Shown here piece after piece: positions 34,690 through 45,836 of a stretch of 64,000 bases of DNA. The notes under the pieces were generated by a model, which saw nothing but the letters and a program-made list of their open reading frames with translations, was not told the DNA's origin and searched no databases. Both the position numbers and the translations under genes were made by a program. The stretch is taken from NCBI GenBank assembly GCA_017163975.1, contig JAFFSR010000004.1, positions 2,356,001-2,420,000 of the forward strand, written 5' to 3'. Source of the DNA: Anastatus disparis. Its lineage: Eukaryota; Arthropoda; Insecta; Hymenoptera; Eupelmidae. Position 1 is the first letter of the stretch, and every line of letters starts with the position of its first letter.

Positions 34690-34977
34690 CTAAAAAAACT
34701 ATATAAAAATTGATTTATTATCAAGATATTCACAGAAGTAGATCTGAATAATATTTGTTTTATATAATTTCATCAGTTTTCAGCATATAATTTATTAGTT
34801 ATTCGTATGTAAATTTGGAACTCTAATTTTTAAGATTTTATGAAGAGGAAAAAAAGAAAATAAAATAAAATATTTTCATCCGCATCAAATTAATATGTTA
34901 TTGTTGTTTTGTGACACATAAGTTGATTTTTTCATCTTATGCTGATGAACATGTTTTAATAAAATCAATAATACACT

Positions 34978-35651
34978 ACTTACTAGGAGAGTATCACATC
35001 TCCGGATCACGGATTTTGCTCTATCTTTGAGATAGGTTTTCAGATGTCAAAATATGGAAAAAGCCAGAGTTATAGACCCCAACGCTCAATATTTCTCTAG
35101 TTGCAGGCAATTAAAGAAAATCACTAAAAAAGTTACTAGATTTTCAAACGCTTATAATTCTTTAGTATTAATAGCTAGACGCTTGTAATGTTTTTAAATG
35201 AAAGCTACGTTCAAATCCTTTCGAAAAAGCACCTATAGCATATCAAAATATTATATTTTCCCAAAGTTACAGCGTTATAAAAATTGTACTACATTTTAAC
35301 ATTTATCATTAATTAATATTCTTAAAAGGAAATTCAGCTCAAATTCTTATAGCGCTGTTACTTTGAGAAAAAATAATATTTTGATATGCTATAGGTGCTT
35401 TTTCGAGAGGATTTGAACGTAGCTTTCATTTAAAAACAGTTACAAGCGTCTAGCTATTAATGCTAAAGAATTATAAGCGTTTGAAAATCTAGTAACTTTT
35501 TTAGTGATTTTCTTTAATTGCCTGCAACTAGAGAAATATTGAGCGTTGGGGTCTATAACTCTGGCTTTTTCCATATTTTGACATCTGAAAACCTATCTTA
35601 AAGTTAGAGCAAAATCCTTGATCCGGAGATGTGATACTCTCCTAGTTAGTG
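34978..35651. mobile_element. Foldback element, CACTNACTAGGAGAG family, copy 2
   Basis: ACTAGGAGAGTATCACATCT at the left pairs with its inverse at the right. The interior matches copy 1 at 26.45-27.13 kb (for example AATCACTAAAAAAGTTACTA). Confidence 0.85.
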
Positions 35652-36185
35652 CAAAACCAGAAGTCGTGATAAATACATTTTTTTCATAGTGCTTATATTA
35701 TTCTACTAATAACAAAAATTTTATGAATTATATTTATATATCTATATTAAATTAAAGTTTACTAGTTTCTTTCAGGCTCAAGATTATATTTTATTATTTT
35801 AATGCTGTATTAGTTGAAAAAAAAAAGTTTACCGTATGATGATAGGGTAGAAAAATATGTATTACGAATGTTCGTGTCCTCCAACTGAATTATGCAACTC
35901 CAGCTAGTAAAATAGAGCTATTTATTTTATTAATCTTATATAATATTTTTTACATTTTACAGATAATTATAAATTTAGTGTATATTTCAACCTATCTATA
36001 TTTATTATATCATGTCCTTAATGGCAATATTTACGTTTCAAATTCAATTGATAAAATTCTTATAAAAATACCATGACATTTATTTAATAATATTTTTAAC
36101 AATAAGCAAATAAAGTAAATATATAATAATTAGTCAAATTTAAGTTTATTTGACTTTTCCCAACCTTTTAGGAAATAAATATAAT
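35652..36185. other. AT-rich, part of duplicated unit
   Basis: 36080-36190 matches 33645-33755 (AATAATATTTTTAACA, CAAATAAAGT), the flank of exon-like block C. No gene. Confidence 0.5.
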
Positions 36186-36193
36186 ACACTTAC

Positions 36194-36301
36194 TATTTTT
36201 GTATTGCTTTTGCGTAAATAGTACATCAGTTCCTATGACGATTAGTCTTTAAAACGCACTGGTCCAATGGTAACAAATGCAGCCTTTGTAGATACAATCA
36301 A
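36194..36301 (-). pseudogene. Exon-like block C, copy 3
   Basis: Closest to copy 1 (shared acceptor side TTGATTGTATCTACAAAGGC). All frames except one carry stops. Donor AGTAAGTG is retained. Confidence 0.4.
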
Positions 36302-36309
36302 CTGAAAAA

Positions 36310-37425
36310 AGATATGTATAAGTTTATTGATGAAATAGATGCTCAAGAATTTGCATCGAATTGATAATTGTTTAATAATATTTATAATTTTTTTTATTCA
36401 AGTCATACTTGAATAATTACACTTATCTTCGGGATTATTTATTTTAAAATTTTTACGTTTGCAAATTTTATTGTCATTTTGTTACCTGACATATGCGTAC
36501 AGAACATAAAAGTTACGTTTACCGTCAAATTTTATCTCACATAATGTCAAATGATTAACCATATGTATATCAAATAATGTTAATTTTTAATAGTATACCA
36601 GGATTTTCATCGATTCATACAAAGATCATGAGTACAATTAATAATCATTTCGTCCAGTCGAAAAAATACATTTATAACATACTATTACCTATGTCCAATA
36701 AGTAGAGTATGCTAGGAGTGTAGTTGTATTACTAATATAATTTTTTATCATTAACAATGAGAGTTCCCCTTCATTGGGAAATGGAATTTTCTTACGGTGA
36801 TGTGAAACGAACACTACACCTGTACTCAGGAATATTTACCATCTTCTTCTTTCATTGCTAATTTTCAAAAAACGAGATACATTACATTTTAATATGTATC
36901 ATGGAAATGATTCGGTTAAATTCTTAAGTAAATCGATTAATTAATTATTGAAAATTTAGAGTTTTAATATTTCAGGTTATAAAAATAATAATTATTACAG
37001 GAACACAACATTTTTAATAACTAATGTATGAAGTTAATTCAAAATTGAATTCAATGATAATCACGATATTTACTTAAAACTGATGTATTTCTTTTTCTAA
37101 AATTTTGCAATAAAATAAAAATATAGTAAATATTCCATAGTAACAGTAAAGCGTCGTTTTACATATCCTTAAACTACTGGATATCATTTTTATGGATAAA
37201 AATTAACCCGTTTTTTCTCTTTTCATCGAATAAGCTTTTATACATAAATATATAGATACATTTTATTTTTAAATAAGACGAAAAGCAGTTTTCATCGGAA
37301 TTTTAATGACCAAACAAGTAAAATTCATACAAGATAATGTATTAAATATTGAATAAAGTATAACCTAAATACTTCAATTTAACTATCTTTTCATCCACAA
37401 AGTTTATGCGGTTCAAAAGTTATGT
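36310..37425. other. AT-rich, duplicated non-coding sequence
   Basis: Includes an ACACTACACCTGTACTCA motif at 36811 related to those at 31160 and 43812. No gene. Confidence 0.45.
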
Positions 37426-37429
37426 CTCG

Positions 37430-37790
37430 TTACATGCTTATTTTTAGCATGTAAGATATGATAAATTTTTAACGCTCATTACCACATTTTAATCACCTGT
37501 AATTTTTGAACCACCTGAAATTTGTAAATGCAATAAAGTTTCCATTTAAGTATTCAACTAATACTTTATTTTAATTTTTATACATTTTATTCTTAAATAT
37601 CATAGTTGTTTAGTTACACAAATTATTCTATATTATTCATTTATTTTATTTTCAAAAAAATATCTATAGCTTTGTATAAAATGCCTATTAGACCAACAGT
37701 TTAATATTTTTCAACCAATTTATCGTATCCTGACGATTCTGCCAACTCCGTATCTCAGAGCTGGGTTTCTATTTCATTGTAAGTTGAGGA
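37430..37790. repeat. Right arm of inverted duplication
   Basis: Inverse of 34190-34560 (GCCAACTCCGTATCTCAGAG). It is followed at 37888 by ATGAGTACAGGTGT. Confidence 0.75.
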
Positions 37791-38173
37791 TTGGTATTGA
37801 TATTTTAAACATCTGTATAATACATGCGATAAGCTTAATTATTTCTGTTTTCATATTTTCCATTTAACTGTACAATTAGTTAATATTTATGAGTACAGGT
37901 GTCTAGAGTCCGTTTTACATCTCCTTGACCAATTTGTTTTTAATCGTGCTTCATAATAGAAATATCAACATTTTTAATTCAATTAATGGAATTTTAATAA
38001 AAGTACCAGGTATTTTATTTTATACTATTTATAGGTGAAGGTGGATGGAGTTAATTATAAAATATAATTATAATTTTATATTTTTAACCATATAAAGTCT
38101 ACGAAAAATCTATTCTCTATCAAGTTAATTTTTAAAATGAGCAAAATCGATTAAGAAAATAAAATGCACTTAC

Positions 38174-38279
38174 AATTTACTATTGCATTTACGAGAAATC
38201 ACAGCAGCTCCTATGACAATAGCTCGTTGAAACTCACAGGTCTTAGGAAATAAGATGGAGCTTTCGTAGGCAAATTAAT
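38174..38279 (-). pseudogene. Exon-like block C, copy 4
   Basis: Acceptor TTTTTTAG, donor GTAAGTG. The frame with FQRAIVIGAAV and the frame INLPTKAPSYFLRPVSFNEL (TAG) parallel those of copy 2. Confidence 0.45.
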
Positions 38280-38757
38280 CTAAAAAAGGTATGTAGTAAT
38301 TGATTAATTAACAAGATATTTACAGAAGTCAATCTGGATAATAGTTGTTTCATATAATTTCATGACTTTTTCTCACACAATTTCTTAATTATTAGTATGA
38401 AAATTTTAAACACAAATTTTTAAGATTTAATAAAAAAATAAAATAAAAGAAAATAATATTTTTTTATCCGTATAAAATTAATATTTTATTGTTGTTCTGT
38501 GACATAAGATATACTATCCAAGACTTATAATTTTATTTACTAATAAACATTGCCTCATAAATTATTAATGGAAAATCATGTGTATAATGGATAATGGAAA
38601 TTTGGAATACGATACTAGAATTATCATCAGATAAATTATAACGAAGAGTAACCTAACTCAATTTCTGGATTAAAAACTTAATTTTGTATTTTCTACCTGA
38701 TTTACTTCTCTTTCTGCTAGAAAACGATCAAAGTGCGATATAATTTGAAGTATAATT

Positions 38758-39871
38758 TTAGTGTCTCATCGACTTTAACACAAGGTACTGTATAATTTTC
38801 TGGCGCACTTCTTGACCCTTTTTAAACTCAGTAATATTATTAACGCTCTCATCTTCATAAATATTATTTTGCACTTCCTCAGCTGTTGGAACAATACCAT
38901 CTACATTTTCTGATTTTATATCTACAATCATATCATGTAAAGTGCAAGTACTTTATATCATTTTCTTCGACTACGTTGGGAGATTGCTGTATGGTAGTAT
39001 AAAAAATACGCCATTTCTGACAGGTTTTTGCGAATGCATTTTCTGCTATAACCCGAGCTCTTCATAGCCTTTTATTAAACAATTTTTCTTGTTTTGTTAA
39101 TTTATCGCCTCTGAAAGGCTTAATCAAAGTTTTCATCAACGGATGCGCTCCATCAGCTACAAAAAAGTAAGGAGTTACAATATTTGTCGATGGTAATGGA
39201 CTTGCTTTAGGAATTTTCAAAAGTCTCAAGTCGATTGCTTTTTTCAACTTTGAGTTTTCAAATATTCTTCCATCGCTTTGTGATCCATATTGGCAGATAT
39301 CAATCGTCACATATCTATATTTAGCATCTACGTGAGCTTGAAGAACCATTGAGAAAAAGCCTTTATAATTGTAGTACGCTGTACCGGAGTGAGAAGGTTT
39401 TTTTATCCGAATATGACGCCCATCTATGGCTCCAATGCAATGAGGTAAATGACACTTTTCTAGAAATAATTGAGATATATCTATAAAATCTTGGCTAGTC
39501 GGTATAGGCATGTGTCTAGGTTGAAGATACGTCCAAATAGAATCCATACACTCTAGTATTATTGACGAGACGGTTGATAAGCCAATTCGAAACTCAGTAG
39601 ATAGACTTCCATAACTTTGACCGCTTGCGAGAAATCTTAAAGTCACAACTAATTTTTCTTCGGCTAAAATTGGTTGTGTATGCAAGTTGCACCAGTGTTT
39701 TTCTAATGATTTTTTAATATTAGACAGAAGATAATCAAAACTAGTAGTTGACATTCTCAGATATTGTTTAAATTCCTTGTCATGTTTCCTTATTTCAGGA
39801 AAAAGCGTATGGTATTCCCCATATCTATATCTGTCCCGATGGAGCCACATAGTTTTATAAAAATTTTGCAC
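38758..39871 (-). pseudogene. PIF/Harbinger DDE transposase, broken
   Basis: Minus-strand frame from 39871. Upstream lies a good acceptor (TTTATTCTTCCAG), so this is a downstream exon. Parts: LRMSTTSFDYLL, a helix-turn-helix (GLSTVSSIILE), then the DDE domain with Asp150 in GAIDGRHIRI and Asp200 in GSQSDGRIFENS, and ADGAHPL. A TGA at 39062-39064 stops the frame just before RARVIAENAF, which should hold the catalytic Glu. The frame then runs on to near 38960, where a frameshift restores a related tail ending at TAA 38758-38760. Length without defects (~370 aa) is normal for the family. A MADF accessory gene lies 520 bp upstream on the same strand, the usual two-gene layout. Inactive as written. 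Confidence 0.9.
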
Positions 39872-40392
39872 CTGGAAGAATAAATAATAAATTTTATAAA
39901 TCTAAATCGCATTACACTTCATTATCAGATCCCAGTAAAAACACTCACAGTATTTTATTATAATTACAACATTTGCCGGAAATAATCTACTTCTGTATTC
40001 CTGCAATCGTATAAAAGTATCTTACAGCGTGAAACTTAAGTAAGAAATATTTTATAAGATATTTATTCAATCAATTATATTTCTGTGTAATTTAATTTGC
40101 TATATTCTTTGTGTTGTATCTCAAGGTAAAACTTTTTAATACATATGAGAAATATTTTGAATAATATAGGAGTACAATTACATTTTTTTAGAGCTTTAAT
40201 TTTATTTAATTTATTATGAAACTATCTAATGATCAACAGTATATTTTTTTTATAATACATTAACTTTAAGTAAGTGCATTTTAAAATTATATTAATAAAT
40301 CTGTAAATCTTAAATTATCTACAACTACAATTAAATATTAGCTTATCATTATCATTTCTCTCTTTATTCACATTATACACTGTTCATGAGGT
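39872..40392. other. Spacer inside Harbinger element
   Basis: AT-rich. It should include the transposase first intron and exon, but no confident first exon was found. Confidence 0.45.
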
Positions 40393-41829
40393 TTATTCAT
40401 TTTTATTTTGGTTATTAACAGTTTCATTATTTGCGGTAAGTGTCTCAGTTGCTGTTTTACGAGGATCGTCTTCGTTACTTTTATCGTTAATATATGAGTT
40501 AACAGTTTGATCGCATGTAGAAACCGTATTACTCGGATCTATAGAAGTGCTCGATTTATTAATATAATTCGATATTGTAGGAAAACAATTAGGATTCTGG
40601 GCACTCATCGCATAATTCATGAAACTCATGTATTGATTCATTAGCTGCACAGGAAATTGGTTTTGTTGTAATAGGTTAAATTCACTCGTCTTAGGAATCG
40701 TGTTAATCAGAGGCTCTGTTTCTTTAACTGTTGTCACATTACGTTTTATATTTTTCACAGGAACAGCGGTTTCCATAATATTTTCATTTTTTATTTCCGT
40801 TTTGATATATTCACTTATTCCTACTATTTGGCAATCTATAATTATACATAAAAATATTATTACAATGTTAAGAAATACGTCATCATAAGAATTCTTAAAA
40901 TGTGACTTACCAGAATCATCACTGTCATATCTATTGCGTCGATTTATCTTGACAGAGGAACTTACTGATCTTCCATGATGCTGTTCTCTTTTAATTTTAG
41001 GAGACGAAATACTTATCGGATTATATCTATAACCGCATGGAAACATTTCCTCGCTGGCTCGACAATTGCGATGTTTATGTATTAAATCGACATTTTCATA
41101 ACAGCGAGTCATTTCATCATAATTAGGTTCCATCGTTGACTGTCCCGGAAGTTCATATGCATATTTATTAATGACTTGGTTGATTTCATTTCGCATTCGT
41201 AGTTTATATTCTTTTTTGACGTTTTTAAAATGTACTTTCAGAGAAGCAAAATAACTTTCCTCTTCATCATCATCATCTGAGTGATCAGGTAAACGAGATT
41301 TATCGTATGAATTATATAATGATTTCCCTGTGCTAATCATCGCGTTAGACATTACTAGCTTATCTATCTGTGGGGTAGAAGCTGCAACTGATTTGGTAAC
41401 AAGGCTATCTAAATTGCTTGCAGTGTCTATTGATAAAAAGGAATCTTTTAGAAACTGTAGAGTTTCAAAATGTACCCAATTGCATTTGTAACCTTCTTCA
41501 GCACCCGCCCCACTAAAAGATTGAGTTTTTTTAAGTTCCCTTTTGTATTTATTTTTAATCGAAATCCAACTCTGTTTAACGAATTCTTCTGTAAATAAAG
41601 AAGTAATATTTTTTAAATTATATGAACAAAATATTAACAAATAAATTGACATACTATCTTCCTTCAATAACTCTGCGATATCTGCCCAGATCTTTGACTT
41701 TTCCTTAGTATTTAAATATTTTTCATGTTTAATGTCGTATAAAATCCTATTTTCTTTCACTTGCTGTATCAGAAATTCCTCTTGCTGAAGAGTTAAACTT
41801 GCTTTTACAAGAGTTACGCGCTTTGGCAT
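40393..41829 (-). CDS. MADF (Myb/SANT-like) accessory protein of Harbinger element
   Basis: A 478-codon frame that appears to run through two in-frame introns: 41589-41654 (66 nt, GTATGT..TTTACAG) and 40836-40910 (75 nt, GTAAGT..ATTATAG). Removing both leaves about 431 residues and restores the MADF helix order (FLIQQVKENRILYD, KSKIWADIAELL, KEDKEFVKQSWISIKNKY). The rest is polar, with an acidic patch (HSDDDDEEES), a basic stretch (KIKREQHHGR) and a Gln/Asn-rich tail. PIF/Harbinger elements commonly encode such a Myb-like partner, which helps the transposase reach the nucleus and bind DNA (family knowledge). No internal stop, so it is better preserved than the transposase. Confidence 0.8.
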   Translation of the reverse strand: MPKRVTLVKASLTLQQEEFLIQQVKENRILYDIKHEKYLNTKEKSKIWADIAELLKEDSMSIYLLIFCSYNLKNITSLFTEEFVKQSWISIKNKYKRELKKTQSFSGAGAEEGYKCNWVHFETLQFLKDSFLSIDTASNLDSLVTKSVAASTPQIDKLVMSNAMISTGKSLYNSYDKSRLPDHSDDDDEEESYFASLKVHFKNVKKEYKLRMRNEINQVINKYAYELPGQSTMEPNYDEMTRCYENVDLIHKHRNCRASEEMFPCGYRYNPISISSPKIKREQHHGRSVSSSVKINRRNRYDSDDSGKSHFKNSYDDVFLNIVIIFLCIIIDCQIVGISEYIKTEIKNENIMETAVPVKNIKRNVTTVKETEPLINTIPKTSEFNLLQQNQFPVQLMNQYMSFMNYAMSAQNPNCFPTISNYINKSSTSIDPSNTVSTCDQTVNSYINDKSNEDDPRKTATETLTANNETVNNQNKNE

Positions 41830-41839
41830 TTCATAAGTT

Positions 41840-42358
41840 CTATTCGTTAAATGAATAATACAGAGTTACAACTTAAAGTTTATTGCAGAACGGTTAAAGA
41901 AAGTATTTGTTGAATATAAAACCAACATTGTGGGAAAACTACTGAAAAACTTATCAATTTTATTCAAAACCTTATTATATATCATTGTTGATTCTTATGG
42001 TATGTATATTATATACATATATTGTGTATATATATTTAAATTTTATGACTTCTGAGGATGAGTCATTGTTGTCGTACATAGGGAGAATCCCGTGTTAAAT
42101 AAAAAATCCTCAAAAGACCGGACAACTTTTTGGAGTCCTTAGGAGATTAAAACAGGTTTTATAATGCACGTCTTTTAAAATTGCAATGGTTTATAATAAT
42201 TTCTTTAGTTAAAAATTGAACTTATACACAAAAATACTACGGGGCAAAAGTAATTCAACCAATGGAAGGTCGGTACTTTGTAGTTTGGGTCAGTGTTTTA
42301 AAAAATAAACTGTATTGTAACTGGGTAGCAACTTCACAATCCTCAGAAGTTCGTTGCG

Positions 42359-42360
<2 letters not shown>
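41840..42360. other. AT-rich intergenic
   Basis: No gene seen; the right end of the Harbinger element should lie here but was not pinned down. Confidence 0.4.
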
Positions 42361-42361
<1 letters not shown>

Positions 42362-42441
<80 letters not shown>

Positions 42442-42447
42442 TATATA
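42362..42447. repeat. (CT)n-(TA)n microsatellite
   Basis: About 32 bp of CT followed by about 45 bp of TA. Confidence 0.95.
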
Positions 42448-42522
42448 CTATTCTGTTTCATATTCGACAGAAGAAACTATTATGTAACAATCTCTTTTCT
42501 CTAATATAAAACCGTACATTTT
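42448..42522. repeat. Palindromic cap, copy 1
   Basis: TTTCATATTCGACAGAAGAA pairs with TTCTCTAATATAAAA. The same ~65-bp inverted block stands at the equivalent place at 52250-52315 and 59438-59503, next to exon-like block D. Confidence 0.55.
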
Positions 42523-42565
42523 CTTTTATTAACAAAATTATTATAAGAATTGAAAAATTTTTTAC

Positions 42566-42740
42566 CTAAAGCAACAGCTGAATATGGTAAGATGACGATA
42601 AAGCTTTTGTAATTAGAGATACCAAATGGTGAAATTCTCGTACGTTTCAATGCCACTGAATGTTCATCAACACTTATCCAGAGCCTATATACTGGAAATA
42701 TGAGTTGTATGAATTTATAAAAATGTACAATCATAGGCAA
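42566..42740 (-). CDS. Exon-like block D, copy 1 (unknown protein)
   Basis: An open frame starting MPMIVHFYKFIQLIFPVYRL and ending YSAVALG at a GTAAAA donor. Two diverged copies (52410-52760 and 59552-59640) keep parts of the same protein reading (EFYNFIKHAFPV; TSPFC..YRSFSVV), so the frame was probably coding. About 59 residues with hydrophobic stretches suggest a membrane or secreted protein, but I cannot name the family. A further conserved block (CAGCTATGATGAAAAGACAG on the minus strand, ~42855) lies upstream in copies 1 and 2. Confidence 0.4.
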
Positions 42741-42956
42741 ATTTATAATTTTTAAAAAGCAATTTAATAATTAATTTATAATGCCAGCAACCACTGGCTA
42801 TGTGTCAAAGTGCACAATCTCATAATTCGGACGCGACTGTCTTTTCATCATAGCTGACGAGAACAATAGAGCCACTTAAGAGGCTGACGTATAGCTCTGT
42901 CTTTGTTTAATCTAAATTGTCGTTATTATTAATAAGTTAAATATTGTTATAGAAAA

Positions 42957-43181
42957 GTAAGGGCATAGCCCAATAGATTTCAGGACGAACAAACGATCCT
43001 ACTCTATGAAAAAATATAAAATTTTCATTAGTTTTTGAGTGAGGCCTGAAACGGAAAAACAGTTTCCAAGTTCAATTGTTTTTCCGTTTCAGACTTCACT
43101 CAAAAACTAATGAAAATTTTATATTTTTTCATAGAATAGGATCGTTTGTTCGTCCTAAAATCTATTGGGCTATGTCCTTAC
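42957..43181. mobile_element. Near-perfect foldback (225 bp)
   Basis: GTAAGGGCATAGCCCAATAG and its inverse bound two arms of about 100 bp with a loop near AGTTTCCAAGTTCAATT. Very few mismatches, so recent or structurally maintained. Confidence 0.9.
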
Positions 43182-43189
43182 ACTTACAC

Positions 43190-43345
43190 TATGCGAGTAA
43201 TAATGTTTATTTTCTGAAAATAATCAATGCGGAAGCAAATTAAATGTATTTGAAAAAAAAGTAGATTTAAAGTCTGCAGCACTATCGCTATAGTTAGCGA
43301 CTTGCACAAACTAAAACTAGAAATGCGATAATTTCCTGCAGGAAA
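43190..43345. repeat. Direct repeat, copy 1
   Basis: Matches 44645-44790 (CAGCACTATCGCTATAGTTA and GCGACTTGCACAAACTA). Non-coding. Confidence 0.7.
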
Positions 43346-44640
43346 ATAAAAGATTATAAACTAAAGTAAATCTCCTCAAATGTGTAAGTTTACGGATTTT
43401 CTAAAAAAAAAAATATTAAATGGAAAATCTAGAATAGAACAAATTATTTCATTTGCACTTTTGTTTCATGATTCAAGAAAATTGTTTTATTTCTAATTCC
43501 GAAATGTTATAAAATCAAAGTGTGATTATTAACACCTTGAGATTTGCTATATATACTTAACCACTTCTAATAAGTTATATTGCTAAGAAAATATCTCATG
43601 TAATAGCAACATGAAAGTCCCCCAACTAGACAACTAATCTTAAGCTGTTGTTTCCAATCTATTGACATTGATAACATTTTATAAATATTTAAAAAATTTT
43701 TTTTATACAACATTAAATTTTGTATAATTAATATCCTGGCCTATATTTTTTGTATCCTGCTTCTGGCAAGTTAAATCAACATTTTAAATTCAATATAGAA
43801 TATCTAAATTGGACATTACACCTGTATTCAAAAATTTCTACTATTTTTTTATTGTATTGCATAATTTTAGGAAAAAAATGCATAAGCTTGTGTATGTACT
43901 ATGAAGTATATTTTAATAAATTGTAAAATAAATTCATTCATTGGTTTTTATAAAATTTGAATGTTTAGTAAACAAATTGTAAAATTTTACTATGGTATTG
44001 GAATAAAAATTCAACAATAACTAATGAATAAATTTATTTGAAAATTATATTTATAAATCTTCACGATACCTATTACAATGAAATGTACTTTATTTTAACA
44101 AATTTTGTAATACAATGAAAAGATAAGCAATTTTTAAAAGTAAAAGTTTCGTACCCTTTTTACATCCCTTTAATAATATTTCATCAATATTACCAAGAAT
44201 TATATTTAATTAATTATATTTCTAACGATAAAAGAATAAAGTACATTGATTCGATGAAAATAAAATTTCGTATACTTTACTTTAATTCCAGAATTAAAAA
44301 CTTGATTTTATATTTTCTACCTCTTAAACCACAAATTAAAAATATATATATCTGTAGCATTAAGGAAAAACGACATTAGTTATTTTTTTTGTGACATTGA
44401 GTTAACAGTGGATCATATATCTAAAAGTATACAATTTTCACGTAGCAGACATTCAAAAAGCCGATAGAAACGTAAAAGGTATTTTCGCTTATAATCTAAA
44501 ACGCATAACCTACACATGAAGCAAACATAAAAACCTCGTTTTAGCGAAAACTCGAAAAACAGACTTTAGTCGTTCCTTCACGCCACAGATATATATATAA
44601 ATATAAATACAATTATATCAATACTTTAATCGACAGTCCA
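43346..44640. other. AT-rich, part of duplicated region
   Basis: Contains the ACATTACACCTGTATTCA motif at 43812. No gene. Confidence 0.45.
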
Positions 44641-44644
44641 ATTC

Positions 44645-44790
44645 TTGTTTTTCACACTATGCGAATAATTAATGCGGAAGCAAATTAAACATTTTTGAAA
44701 TTAAAGCATATTTAAAGTCAGCAGCACTATCGCTATAGTTAGCGACTTGCACAAACTACAACTAAAAATGCGATAATATCCTGCAGTATC
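44645..44790. repeat. Direct repeat, copy 2
   Basis: See 43190-43345. Followed by a small hairpin (CACACAGACGCAC ... GTCTGTGCG) at 44812-44850. Confidence 0.7.
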
Positions 44791-44799
44791 TGTCATAAC

Positions 44800-45170
44800 A
44801 AAGGGTTAAAGCACACAGACGCACAAGGATAGCACCTAAGAAGTCTGTGCGATATAACCTTTGACTAAAACCACGCCTGCAAATAGCGTTAACGTAAGGA
44901 AGGTTGTGACGACTAGTCAGAATTAAAGAAAAACATATGATTTATCAATCACGAATATGATTAAAATACTTGTCTGTGGGCTTCTTATGAAATTAAACTT
45001 TGTACATTTTTTTAAATACATTTTCATAGAAGGTTCACTCACTGCCGAAACTGACAGCTAGAATTACACAAATTAGAATGAGATTCATTCTATGGGGGAA
45101 AGAGTAGATTCAGCGTATAATATTATAAATTCATATTTAAAATCATATAATATAGCATTTCTACTAATAT
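44800..45170. other. Intergenic
   Basis: No gene supported. Confidence 0.4.
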
Positions 45171-45793
45171 CACAGGCCCACAAAATGAAAAAAAATGTCT
45201 GAACTTTTGACCGGACATACATATTCCCATGTATTTTTCGACGCTGAATCCGAATCTGTAATAAAAATATAGGGTTTTCCTACCTTTTCTCAGAGTTTTA
45301 TTGAAAAAACCTCATTTTTTACGGTTTTTTTGCGGTTTTTCAAATCTAGAAAAAACAAATCATGAGATACGGTTAATTGGACTTCAAAATCGAATTCTAC
45401 GGGAAAAAATACACGGGAAACCATACCTTCAAATTTTTTTAACGCGATTCTAGTCCTCTGTATGGGGCTGAAAAGATGAGGAAATCGGTAAAAGTCGAAA
45501 TTTTGCCTAAAATGGATTTAAACAATATTAAAATTTAATCATGCGTCTTTTGAAGAGTCGATAAACATTGGAAATACTATCCTGGGGGTTTTTCAGATTG
45601 CTGATCATGAATTTGAAGTCAGATTGTGTAAAAACTACTTCTAGAGGGCGGTGACAAGAACTGTATATGGTAAATTTATCGATTTTTTAAAAATTTTACG
45701 TCTGAAATACTAATTTTAGAGTCTTTCACAGCATTGACTGTAAATTCAAGATATTAACTTAGCCTATTGTGTACGTTAAACTTAACATTTTGT

Positions 45794-45800
45794 CTATGTT

Positions 45801-45836
<36 letters not shown>

